The notes beneath the pieces were generated by a model. The model was not told the DNA's origin and did not search any database. It saw nothing but the letters and a program-made list of their open reading frames with translations. From positions 2,790,001 through 2,854,000 of the forward strand of contig OZ245738.1 of the NCBI GenBank assembly GCA_965227265.1: a stretch of DNA of 64,000 nucleotides, read 5' to 3'. Numbering within the stretch: position 1 is the stretch's first letter; every line of letters starts with the position of its first letter. The stretch comes from UBA2336 sp965227265. Lineage in GTDB: Bacteria; Bacteroidota; Bacteroidia; Cytophagales; Cyclobacteriaceae. The position numbers were made by a program, and so were the translations under genes. Of the stretch, positions 45,009 through 53,284 are shown piece by piece.

Positions 45009-46014
45009 CGACAGACGGACCTCCGGCATTAACTGGTTTTACGGATTGATAGTTGTCGTCTTCGCAGCTATGATCTGGATTAGCGGAAAGTATTTTCGCG
45101 GAAGCGATTATTCTTCCATCGGCATCACAGAGGTAAAAGAATATAGAATAAATTCTGAACGCTCCGGATTAATCCAATCCGTTCGCGTTGTTCCAGGCCA
45201 GCAGGTAAAGTCCGGTGAACTTTTGGTAGACCTTACCAGTGCCGAATTGGAAATGAATATTGAAAAAACTACCAACCGCATTATACTTTTAAAAGCAGAG
45301 CAACAAAGCAAGTCCAAACTAATCCAGGCCCAGGTTGATTATCTGTATGCCGATCAGGGCATTCCGTTGGAAGAAATTGAAACAGAGATCGAGCAAGCCA
45401 AAAGTGAAATTCAGCTTAACAAGAAACTCACGAAGGAACTCGCTACCAACAGTGATACTTCTGTTTGGAACGATGCTGATAATCCATTGCGCGTAAAGCT
45501 TAACTCCCTCAACAAACAGAAAATAAAGTATAAGCAAGCCATCAAGATCAAGGAAACCGATATCCGTCAGGAAGGATTTATTGATCAGCAACAGTTAATC
45601 AATCAGATCAAATTACTCGAACAAGAACTCGAGCTTTTGAAAACTGAAAAAAGCAAGCTCGTTAAGTACGCGAATGCCGATGGCGTAGTAAAAAGTGTTT
45701 ACATCAAACCAGGCGAACAGATTAGCTCGTTTACACCACTCCTGTCGATTACACCCGTACATCCTACCACGGTTATTGGCTATTTAGCCGGAAAAAACAA
45801 TAATGCATTTGCTGTAGGTGATTCTGTTCGTGTGTCAGCATATGGAAATGGTTCAATTAAAATTACCGGAAAAGTTATTGGTTACGGAGCCGTTACAGAA
45901 CTTCCTGACATCTTACAAAAATCAACCGCTGTAAAAGCTTTTGGCCGGGAGATCTTTATTGAAATTCCTGCAGCCAATAAATTTGCCAACGGTGAAAAGG
46001 TGTTAATCCGGTAA
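45001..46014 (+). CDS. HlyD-like membrane fusion (periplasmic adaptor) protein
   Basis: 337 residues. One N-terminal membrane anchor (about 10-28). The lipoyl halves are SGLIQSVRVVPGQQVKSGELLVDL (about 55-78) and ADGVVKSVYIKPGEQISSFTPLLSI (about 227-251), separated by a long coiled coil (about 80-222, rich in E, K, Q). A beta-barrel domain follows (KNNNAFAVGDSVRVSAYGNGSIKITGKVIGYG). Adaptors of this type bridge an inner-membrane component to a TolC-like duct. The duct is encoded next, but no ABC, RND or MFS pump is adjacent; DUF4956 occupies that place. Confidence 0.82.
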   Translation: MPNDRRTSGINWFYGLIVVVFAAMIWISGKYFRGSDYSSIGITEVKEYRINSERSGLIQSVRVVPGQQVKSGELLVDLTSAELEMNIEKTTNRIILLKAEQQSKSKLIQAQVDYLYADQGIPLEEIETEIEQAKSEIQLNKKLTKELATNSDTSVWNDADNPLRVKLNSLNKQKIKYKQAIKIKETDIRQEGFIDQQQLINQIKLLEQELELLKTEKSKLVKYANADGVVKSVYIKPGEQISSFTPLLSITPVHPTTVIGYLAGKNNNAFAVGDSVRVSAYGNGSIKITGKVIGYGAVTELPDILQKSTAVKAFGREIFIEIPAANKFANGEKVLIR

Positions 46015-46018
46015 CATC

Positions 46019-47257
46019 ATGAGGCTGGCATTACTCGGTATTTTCTTTTTCGCGTGCTGCAATCTTTCCGCTCAATCCGGATTTGGAGCGTTTATTCGTG
46101 CTGCGAAGGATGATCCGACTGTAACGATGTTCGATTTACAAGTTGAGTATTTAAACAACCGGCCTTACCGCCTCGCACCTGTCCAAAAACTTGAGCTCAG
46201 AACAGAAGCCAATCAACTCGATCCAAGCCGCCAGGAATATGCATTACGTGTTAATCCTGCCAACCCCTGGGAACTTCGCCAAAACAACCGCTACTTTAAA
46301 GAACTCAAGTCAAGCATTGCGCTTGAAAAAGGGATTATATTAAAAGAAGTTCTGATTGATCGCTACACATTAATTATAGAGTTAACAACATATGCGGGCT
46401 TGCGCGATTTAGCACAACGCAAGCTTGAGCTCACCCAAACATCATTATCCATGCTGGAGAAGCAACAACTCTCCGGCTATTTTGACGGTGAAGATTATGT
46501 TGACCTCAAGCTTGAGGAAATGGATAAATCCGTAGAGCAAGATGAAGCTACTTACGAAGCCGAGAACGCCATCCGAAAAGTTATTTCCATTTTCCCGGAC
46601 GCTGCCCAATCGGCAAAGACGTGGAACATTGCTGACGTTATTACAATCGAACAAATTGAAAAGCTGCTCGACAGTTTGCAAACAGCGTTGCCAGAAGCAA
46701 CATCGCTTTCGTATTATCAGAAAAAAATTGATTTAGCTGAACGTGAATTGAAGCTTGAACGAAACAACATCAACGTTGGATATCTACAGGCCAAGTATCA
46801 GGATTTTAGGATCGATCAAGGGCGTAAACCCTGGAGCGTTGGATTAGGCGTTGTTATTCCTGTATTCAATCCCAACAAAGGTGACATGACTAAACGCAAG
46901 CTTGAGTCTATCGAATCGCAACAAGAACTCAAAGAAGCAAAAGTAGAAATGAGTAAAGACCAGGTACGGTTACGCGAACAATTGCGCGACCTGATTGCAA
47001 GTCACCGGAAGATTGAAGAAAAAATCAAAGCACTCAACGTTAGTTCACTGGCACGTACATTAAATATCATTCAAAAAAGCAATCCGGCTGCAGGCGTGCG
47101 GTTCCAGGGAAATCTGATTAAGCTGGAAGAACTTGCGCTCAAGCTGAAGCAGAACATTTTAATTACCTATACGGAGTGGCTTGCCAGCACCGATGCCTTG
47201 CAACAATTACCGCTCACTAATTATTTGTCGCGAAACCTGGAAACCCTTCGGGATTAA
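46019..47257 (+). CDS. TolC-like outer membrane protein
   Basis: 412 residues with signal peptide MRLALLGIFFFACCNLSAQ. Long heptad-like helices recur twice (for example KGIILKEVLIDRYTLIIELTTYAGLRDLAQRKLELTQTSL, and KLESIESQQELKEAKVEMSKDQVRLREQLRDLIASH), with a strand-like PWSVGLGVVIPVFNPNKGD segment before the second bundle. That is the two-fold layout of OEP/TolC proteins. It starts 4 nt after the HlyD-like gene, with which it should form a periplasm-spanning conduit. Sequence is divergent from classical efflux TolC. Confidence 0.78.
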   Translation: MRLALLGIFFFACCNLSAQSGFGAFIRAAKDDPTVTMFDLQVEYLNNRPYRLAPVQKLELRTEANQLDPSRQEYALRVNPANPWELRQNNRYFKELKSSIALEKGIILKEVLIDRYTLIIELTTYAGLRDLAQRKLELTQTSLSMLEKQQLSGYFDGEDYVDLKLEEMDKSVEQDEATYEAENAIRKVISIFPDAAQSAKTWNIADVITIEQIEKLLDSLQTALPEATSLSYYQKKIDLAERELKLERNNINVGYLQAKYQDFRIDQGRKPWSVGLGVVIPVFNPNKGDMTKRKLESIESQQELKEAKVEMSKDQVRLREQLRDLIASHRKIEEKIKALNVSSLARTLNIIQKSNPAAGVRFQGNLIKLEELALKLKQNILITYTEWLASTDALQQLPLTNYLSRNLETLRD

Positions 47258-47321
47258 AAGGTTACATAGTTTTAAAAGTTATCATTAACGTAAACTTCCA
47301 AGCCGGAAGGCTGTTGACCTG

Positions 47322-50300
47322 ATGAAGAAAGCGTTCTCTATTCTGTTTTTGCTGATTGTTTCTTCAGCGTCAGCGCAAATCGTGCTGAATGAAATATGTC
47401 CGGCCAATGCCGACATTATTTACGACCCGAATTATTTCAATTATTCCTCGTGGGTTGAACTATACAATGCCGGCCCGGCAAGTGTCAACATTGGCAGCTA
47501 CTATCTTTCGGATGATGAAAACAATCCCTTGAAATGGCGAATTCCATTCAACACATTTATTCCAGCGAATGGCTTTCTGCTTTTATGGTGTGATGACATG
47601 AACAATGGAAGGCATAGCAATTTTTCACTGGATAGTGAGGGCGAAGATGTTGTGCTTTCTAATGGAGCAGGATTGTTGTTGGATAAAATATCGTATCCAA
47701 AACAGTTTACGAATATCGCGTACGGCAGAACTACCAACGGTGCTGGAACCTGGGCTTATCTTTCTTTACCAACACCCGGCACTGGAAATAATTCTGAAAC
47801 TGCATCGCAACAATTAGCCAAACCAAGTTTCTCAATGGCGGGTGGGCGATACGCGTCTCCTGTACAGGTTTCATTCACGCACAGTAATGCAGCAGCCGAA
47901 ATCCGGTATACAACGGACGGAAGCGAGCCAACGATAACTTCGCCAAAATTTTCTGTTCCTGTACCCGTAAGTCAAACCCAAACTCTCAAAGCAAAAGCCT
48001 TCCTACCCGGTTTTCTACCCGGGCAAACTGAAACGCAAACCTATTTCATTAATGAGCATGCATTTTCACTGCCGGTAATTTCCATTTCAACGCGGCCTGA
48101 ATATTTGTACGATAACACAATTGGTATCTATGTCCAAGGCACGAATGGTATCGATGGATATTGTCAATGGGAAAGATTTAACTGGAACCAGGACTGGGAC
48201 CGTCATGCGGTATTCGAATACTTTGATGCAAATGGAAATCGTCTTTTCAATCAATCGGTTGACATCCGCATTGGTGGCAATTGCTCACGCGCCCAGCCTC
48301 AAAAGTCATTTGCTATTAAGGCGCGTGATAAATACGGCAGCAACATCATGAACTATAAGTTTTTTGACGGGAAAAGTATCAATCAGTTTGGCGGACTCAT
48401 GTTGCGCAACGCGGGCAACGATTTTAATGTAACGATGTTCCGCGATGCTTTTATGCAGGCTTTGCCGATTGGCCAGATGGATGTTGATTACATGGAGTAC
48501 CAGCCAACCATCTTATACCTGAATGGACAATACATGGGCATTCAAAATCTTCGCGAAAAAATTGATGGCGACTTTATTGAAAGCAACTATAATGTTGATA
48601 AAGATGATGTCGAGTTGTTGGAAACCTACGAGAATGCACTAGAAGGCTCTAACGTTGCCTATAAAAATTATATGAGCACGCTCGCGGGCATGAACCGTAC
48701 AACACTGGCTGCCTATAACTATATCGATCAGAAAATCGATATTCAGGAGTACATCAATTATCTCGTTGCCGAAATTTATTATGCAAACACAGATTGGCCC
48801 GGTAACAACATGAAGTTTTGGCGTGATGCTTCGGTTAATGGAAAGTTCAGATGGATCTTATGGGATACCGATTTTGGATTTTATTTTGTAGGTGATCCCT
48901 GGCATCCAACCTTAAGCTTTGCAACAGCAACGAATGGCCCCGATTGGCCAAATCCACCGTGGTCAACTCTACACATTCGCATGGTGCTTGAAAATCCAAT
49001 CTTCCGCGCACGATTTATTCAAACCATGAATACTGCGCTCAACACAACTTTTCATCCGGATCGGGTTATTGATATGGTCAATCAGTTTCAGGGTCGCATT
49101 GCAACTGAAATGCCCTATCATAAGGTACGTTGGACAGGTGACATGAACAGTTGGAATTGGGAGGTACAACGCCTTCGTGATTTTGCTACAAACCGAAATG
49201 TGTACATGCGCCAGCACATGGCCGAATTCTTCGGACTGAATGGCACGGTTAACATTTCAACGGAAGTAAAACAAGGTGAAGGAAAATTGAAGTTGAATGA
49301 AATTACTGCTGATGCAAATACAAATCAGGCTTACTTTAAAAATTTGCCTGTAAGAATTGAACCGGTTCCTGCGTTGGGGTACGCTTTTAAGGAATGGAAG
49401 ATTCGGAAAACAGATTCTGAATTCGTTCCACTGATTGAAGCTGGTGCAAGCTGGAAATATTTTGATCAGGGAAGTATGCCTGTGAGTTGGAATACAAATG
49501 CATTTAATGATGCTGCTTGGGCCGGGGGTGCAGCACAACTCGGTTACGGTGAGGGTGACGAACAGACTATTGTGAGCTATGGCAGTAATGCGAGTAATAA
49601 ATTTGTCACAACATACTTAAGAAAAACATTTTCTATTGCTGACACGGTAGGCATTTCACAATTAACGGGCAGCATACTGATAGACGATGGCGCAGTAATC
49701 TATCTCAATGGAGCCGAAATGACCAGAATCAACATGCCGGGTGGAGTAGTTGACAACTCAACCCTTGCACTCGATCAAACGGCCGAAGGCGTTTACACAG
49801 CATTTAATATCCCGAAAGGTCTGATAAAACCCGGAAGCAACGTACTGGCTATAGAAGTTCATCAAAATAATGTAACAAGTTCAGACTTAAGTTTTGATCT
49901 TTCGTTGAGCACTGTTCGATTAGGCAATGCAACTATTGAAACTTCCACAACACCCCTTCAACTTGATACTGCTTTCACGGATATCAGTTATGAAGCATAC
50001 TTTGAACCTTCCGGAACAATTATAAATGGGATTGTAATCAACGAGATCAGTTCGAGCCCTTCAGACTTATTGGACAATGAAGGCGAAGCCGAAGATTGGA
50101 TTGAGCTTTACAACGCAACTACTGAACCCATAAACCTTGCCGGACTTTATTTAACGGATAACCTGAACACCAGAACCAAACACCAGCTTTTAGCCGGAGA
50201 AGGAAACGAAATGATTCTCCAACCCGGAGCATACAAAATTCTTTGGGCGGATGAAGATTTAACTCAAGGTGTTGACCATTTAGATTTCAAACTTTCAGCA

Positions 50301-50717
50301 GATGGTGAAGCTGTTGGACTCTATCAAGTTATGGGTGAAAATATTCATGTAATTGATGAGTACGTGTATAATGCTCAACTGTATCAAGGTTCGTTCAGTC
50401 GGATTCCAAATGCAACGGGTTCTTTTGTATTTACACAAGTAAGTACGCCCGATGAAATGAATCAGATCATTACCGGAGTTGAGCAGGAAAACATATTGGT
50501 AAGTGTTTACCCGAATCCCGTTAAAGATTATGTGTACGTTGATTCACCTTACCCGATCCAGCACATTGAACTTTCAGATTGTTTGGGCCGACCGATTCAA
50601 ACATTCTCTAATGTGAGACAACAACAGTTGTCACTCGTAAACAACCCTCCGGGAATTTATATCTTGCGCCTAAAATCGGGCAACCGGTTAAAGACGTTAA
50701 AGATTATCAAGGAATGA
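47322..50717 (+). CDS. Secreted CotH-kinase-like protein with LTD domains and T9SS type A tail
   Basis: 1131 residues. Signal peptide (MKKAFSILFLLIVSSASAQ), LTD 1 (about 20-155), chitobiase-like C-terminal fold (about 170-245, RYTTDGSEPTITSP), CotH domain (about 250-620), a galactose-binding-like sandwich (about 700-865), LTD 2 (about 905-1030) and a type A T9SS sorting domain (about 1060-1131, VYPNPVKDYVYVD, GIYILRLKSG). CotH proteins are atypical secreted kinases; here SVDIRIGGNCSRAQPQKSFAIKARDKYG, QNLREKIDGDFIE, DDVELLE and the metal-binding W514-D-T-D517-F-G-F are visible. Target unknown. It follows the LTD/DUF4956/HlyD/TolC genes and overlaps rnhA by 4 nt. Confidence 0.87.
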   Translation: MKKAFSILFLLIVSSASAQIVLNEICPANADIIYDPNYFNYSSWVELYNAGPASVNIGSYYLSDDENNPLKWRIPFNTFIPANGFLLLWCDDMNNGRHSNFSLDSEGEDVVLSNGAGLLLDKISYPKQFTNIAYGRTTNGAGTWAYLSLPTPGTGNNSETASQQLAKPSFSMAGGRYASPVQVSFTHSNAAAEIRYTTDGSEPTITSPKFSVPVPVSQTQTLKAKAFLPGFLPGQTETQTYFINEHAFSLPVISISTRPEYLYDNTIGIYVQGTNGIDGYCQWERFNWNQDWDRHAVFEYFDANGNRLFNQSVDIRIGGNCSRAQPQKSFAIKARDKYGSNIMNYKFFDGKSINQFGGLMLRNAGNDFNVTMFRDAFMQALPIGQMDVDYMEYQPTILYLNGQYMGIQNLREKIDGDFIESNYNVDKDDVELLETYENALEGSNVAYKNYMSTLAGMNRTTLAAYNYIDQKIDIQEYINYLVAEIYYANTDWPGNNMKFWRDASVNGKFRWILWDTDFGFYFVGDPWHPTLSFATATNGPDWPNPPWSTLHIRMVLENPIFRARFIQTMNTALNTTFHPDRVIDMVNQFQGRIATEMPYHKVRWTGDMNSWNWEVQRLRDFATNRNVYMRQHMAEFFGLNGTVNISTEVKQGEGKLKLNEITADANTNQAYFKNLPVRIEPVPALGYAFKEWKIRKTDSEFVPLIEAGASWKYFDQGSMPVSWNTNAFNDAAWAGGAAQLGYGEGDEQTIVSYGSNASNKFVTTYLRKTFSIADTVGISQLTGSILIDDGAVIYLNGAEMTRINMPGGVVDNSTLALDQTAEGVYTAFNIPKGLIKPGSNVLAIEVHQNNVTSSDLSFDLSLSTVRLGNATIETSTTPLQLDTAFTDISYEAYFEPSGTIINGIVINEISSSPSDLLDNEGEAEDWIELYNATTEPINLAGLYLTDNLNTRTKHQLLAGEGNEMILQPGAYKILWADEDLTQGVDHLDFKLSADGEAVGLYQVMGENIHVIDEYVYNAQLYQGSFSRIPNATGSFVFTQVSTPDEMNQIITGVEQENILVSVYPNPVKDYVYVDSPYPIQHIELSDCLGRPIQTFSNVRQQQLSLVNNPPGIYILRLKSGNRLKTLKIIKE

Positions 50718-51169
50718 TCCGAATCTATACAGATGGTGCAGCGCAAGGCAATCCCGGGCCTGGAGGCTATGGAACAATCATGAAGTATGGCCAGCACGAA
50801 AAAGAATTTTCAGCCGGCTTTCGATTGACCACTAACAATCGAATGGAATTAATGGCAGTAATTGTTGGACTCGAAGCGATAAAAAAAGACGGCATTCCCA
50901 TTACTATTTATTCCGACTCAAAATATGTTGTTGACTCAGTTGAGAAAGGCTGGATTTGGGGCTGGGAGAAAAAGAACTTCGCCAAAAAAGCTAATCCGGA
51001 TTTATGGCAACGCTACATTCCATTACACAAAAAGCTTAAGCCAAAATTTGTTTGGGTTAAAGGTCATGCCGGTCACCCGGAAAATGAACGCTGTGATGTA
51101 CTAGCCGTTCAAGCTGCACAAAGCGGAAGTCTACCTGCCGATAGCTGGTATGAAATGAATGCAGATTAG
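50714..51169 (+). CDS. rnhA: Ribonuclease HI
   Basis: 151 residues, the normal length. Cleaves the RNA strand of RNA-DNA hybrids during replication and repair. The four metal-binding acids are D7 (YTDGAAQGNPGPGGYG), E45 (NNRMELMAV), D68 (IYSDSKYV) and D128 (ERCDVLA), with the catalytic H118 in VKGHAGHPEN. The ATG overlaps the CotH stop codon (ATGA), so translation is probably coupled to an unrelated secreted-protein gene. Confidence 0.95.
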   Translation: MIRIYTDGAAQGNPGPGGYGTIMKYGQHEKEFSAGFRLTTNNRMELMAVIVGLEAIKKDGIPITIYSDSKYVVDSVEKGWIWGWEKKNFAKKANPDLWQRYIPLHKKLKPKFVWVKGHAGHPENERCDVLAVQAAQSGSLPADSWYEMNAD

Positions 51170-51210
51170 CTTAGTTGTCAAAACCTTTGTAGTTGATTAC
51201 TCCCATTCGA

Positions 51211-51918
51211 TCAACGAATATCTTTCGCCTTATCAAAAGTTGTCAAACAGCTATTCAGCGGTTGCCCTTGTATGTAAATGCAGTCACAGAAATTTTCACA
51301 AGCTTCGGGATTCTTGCTGCCAGCACATTGGCTTCTGCACTCCGCTTCCGAGTTGCCGGGCCCGATCTCATACAAATAGAAAGTACCCACGATAATAAAA
51401 GTCAGAATTGCGAAACAGCCTCCAAAAAATATAATCCGAAGTCGCATACCCCATGGTTTTTTTATCACAGGTGGATCTGCTTTAGGCTGTTTAAATGGCA
51501 AAATGTATTTTATACGATCATAATCCCAGAGCAATAAAAACAAGCTTGCCATTAACAATATGGTGTTGCCCCTCGTACCTGCAAAGCGGGTGGCATACGT
51601 CAGCACACAAATGTTGACCATCATAGGGAAATACATCAGCGCACCAAGCAGCGCAGTTCTGGGGATCAGTAATAGGATGGCAGTGATCAGCTGAGCAATT
51701 CCGATAAACGTATAGTAATATCCGGTTTGGAGTAAAGCATCAAAGTAATGTCCTAACGGGTTGTTAGACGGCAGACCCTCTGCGAATCGTTGACCCATAA
51801 TTTTTACTAAGCCCATGGGAATAAAGACTGCAGCCAGAAACCAGCGACAAAAAACAGCAAACCCTTTAAACCATGCGTCAGCCTTTGCTTCATGGTATAG
51901 TTCTTCCATTCTATTCAC
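51211..51918 (-). CDS. DoxX-like membrane protein with Cys-rich C-terminus
   Basis: 235 residues. Four to five hydrophobic segments fit the DoxX family (CRWFLAAVFIPMGLVKIMGQRF, YYYTFIGIAQLITAILLLIPRTALLGALMYFPMMVNICVLTY), followed by a basic loop, another membrane segment (IIFFGGCFAILTFIIVGTFYLYEI) and a C-terminal stretch with six cysteines (SEAECRSQCAGSKNPEACENFCDCIYIQGQPLNSC). The cysteine cluster is unusual for DoxX and may form disulfides or bind metal outside the cytoplasm. Cotranscribed with the upstream small membrane gene (10-nt gap). Confidence 0.75.
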   Translation of the reverse strand: MNRMEELYHEAKADAWFKGFAVFCRWFLAAVFIPMGLVKIMGQRFAEGLPSNNPLGHYFDALLQTGYYYTFIGIAQLITAILLLIPRTALLGALMYFPMMVNICVLTYATRFAGTRGNTILLMASLFLLLWDYDRIKYILPFKQPKADPPVIKKPWGMRLRIIFFGGCFAILTFIIVGTFYLYEIGPGNSEAECRSQCAGSKNPEACENFCDCIYIQGQPLNSCLTTFDKAKDIR

Positions 51919-51928
51919 AACGACATAT

Positions 51929-52267
51929 TTATTTTTTAAGGGCGAATATTTTACTGAGGAGAAAATGAAGAACTAATGCTATAGCTGTCCAGTAGAAAGC
52001 AAATGCCAACGCTATAACCGGAGGCGCCCCCTCCTCGCCTGTCACTCCAAAGAACGCTGCCAAAGGGCCGATCAAAACAAATTTTACAGGATAGATGATT
52101 GCCGCTACGGTACTCTTCCAGGCTATTGACGAGTCGGTTCCCGGAAACCATACTCCATCTGCGGGAAAGAGCTGGACTTCAGATCCCAAAAGAGAATTAG
52201 CGATAAATTGAAATACGAATGCAGAAACAACAAAGACAATAACAAACTTTGATCTTGAAATTTTCAT
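51929..52267 (-). CDS. Small multi-pass membrane protein of unknown function
   Basis: 112 residues with three or four hydrophobic segments (KFVIVFVVSAFVFQFIANSLLG, VAAIIYPVKFVLIGPLAAFFG, VIALAFAFYWTAIALVLHFLLSKIFAL). I do not recognise the family. It is first in a two-gene operon with the DoxX-like gene, and a 20-bp palindrome lies 30-49 nt upstream of its start codon, suggesting repressor control. Possible envelope-stress or redox role by association with DoxX only. Confidence 0.65.
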   Translation of the reverse strand: MKISRSKFVIVFVVSAFVFQFIANSLLGSEVQLFPADGVWFPGTDSSIAWKSTVAAIIYPVKFVLIGPLAAFFGVTGEEGAPPVIALAFAFYWTAIALVLHFLLSKIFALKK

Positions 52268-52296
52268 AGCAGGTGCTTCTAAACGCTTATTAAGTT

Positions 52297-52316
52297 AATT
52301 AAAAGTACTTTTAATT
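52297..52316. promoter_or_regulatory. 20-bp perfect palindrome upstream of the DoxX operon
   Basis: AATTAAAAGTACTTTTAATT is perfectly self-complementary. On the minus strand it contains TACTTTTA, close to a TAnnTTTG box, so a repressor bound here would cover the promoter. A related half site (TTTAAAAGTAAAG) follows at about 52316-52328. Confidence 0.55.
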
Positions 52317-52346
52317 TAAAAGTAAAGTAAAATATTGTTGATAATT

Positions 52347-52367
52347 GTTTCCAGACCGCTTGGAAAC
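52347..52367. repeat. Hairpin in the intergenic region
   Basis: GTTTCCA and TGGAAAC form a 7-bp stem with a 7-nt loop. On the plus strand it is followed by GCTCTTTTT, like a terminator, but no plus-strand gene ends here. Its role is unclear. Confidence 0.35.
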
Positions 52368-52406
52368 GCTCTTTTTAGCAACTTGAGGTGGTTGAGAATT
52401 GTTAGT

Positions 52407-53108
52407 TTACTTCTTTAAAGCAATCTGGCCACAGGGAACTAATACCCGATCAGGTTGCCCAACAATGCTAACGCTATAAAAAAGGCTTTGACCTTGTAAG
52501 ACAAGTTCTACTCTATCTACACCTTCTCCCGGATGCTGGTCAATCACTGCGATATAAAAAAGACAATCCTCTTTAAACTTAATAGTTCGTTGCAGCAAAC
52601 CCGGTTTATAAAAATGAGTATCCAAAAACGATTTTAGGCCGGTAGCACCATAGCTGTACAGTATTTCTTTCGCAATGCTCATGGTATCCGAAGGAAGAAA
52701 CAATTTAAAGTAAGAGCCTGGCGAAGACGAGATTGCAAATGAGTCAGCGGGAAGATTAATGCTTAGCGCTAGCGGTGTAACAGTTTCATTCACTATCCGG
52801 GTCCAGAATATTGCGTAGCCGAATCTTTCTCCGGTAGAATTGGTGTATCCTTTCTTTCCGGTAGCGTCAAGCGACCCTCCGGCTTTCCGTAAACTGTTTT
52901 GTATGATTACAATTATTCCGCTTGAATCCGTATACAAAAATTCCGAATCAACATACGTGTAAGGATAATAGGTAAGTCTTTTTTGACTTTGGAGTTTTTT
53001 GGTAAACAACGTATCAGCCCGACCCCAGCTTTTCGTTTTTGTTGAGAAGGTCTGTCCGGTTGCTGCTAAGCAAATCGACAAGAGTATGAAAGTGGCAAAG
53101 AGTTTCAT
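52407..53108 (-). CDS. Exported protein of unknown function
   Basis: 233 residues from the ATG at 53108, which begins a signal peptide (MKLFATFILLSICLAATGQ). The in-frame ATG at 53141 lies inside a flanking inverted repeat and is less likely. The mature protein is beta-rich (GIIVIIQNSLRKAGG, FGYAIFWTRIVNETVTPLALSINLP, DCLFYIAVIDQ) with an Ig-like or lipocalin-like feel, but I recognise no family. It is one of three genes in a region punctuated by cassette-like repeats. Confidence 0.65.
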   Translation of the reverse strand: MKLFATFILLSICLAATGQTFSTKTKSWGRADTLFTKKLQSQKRLTYYPYTYVDSEFLYTDSSGIIVIIQNSLRKAGGSLDATGKKGYTNSTGERFGYAIFWTRIVNETVTPLALSINLPADSFAISSSPGSYFKLFLPSDTMSIAKEILYSYGATGLKSFLDTHFYKPGLLQRTIKFKEDCLFYIAVIDQHPGEGVDRVELVLQGQSLFYSVSIVGQPDRVLVPCGQIALKK

Positions 53109-53137
53109 GGGCTGTCGCAAATCTGTTCTGAAGGCTT

Positions 53138-53270
53138 GCACAACGTTTGTGCATAAGCAGTGGCGGGTCTTCGAAGCGCGTCACTGTCCAACGACACCAA
53201 ACGTAATTTGAAAAACTAAACTACAAATTTACACTGAACCCCGCCATTGATTATGCACTTTGTTGTGTGC
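53138..53270. repeat. Cassette-like inverted repeat A
   Basis: The left arm (53138-53167, GCACAACG...GCATAAGCAGTGGCGGG) is inverted, with mismatches, in the right arm (53239-53270, CCCCGCCATTGATTATGCAC...GTGTGC), giving a 133-bp imperfect palindrome. It lies between two unrelated minus-strand genes. Its left-arm core resembles those of elements B and C. Confidence 0.7.
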
Positions 53271-53284
53271 CGTATTTTTTCACC

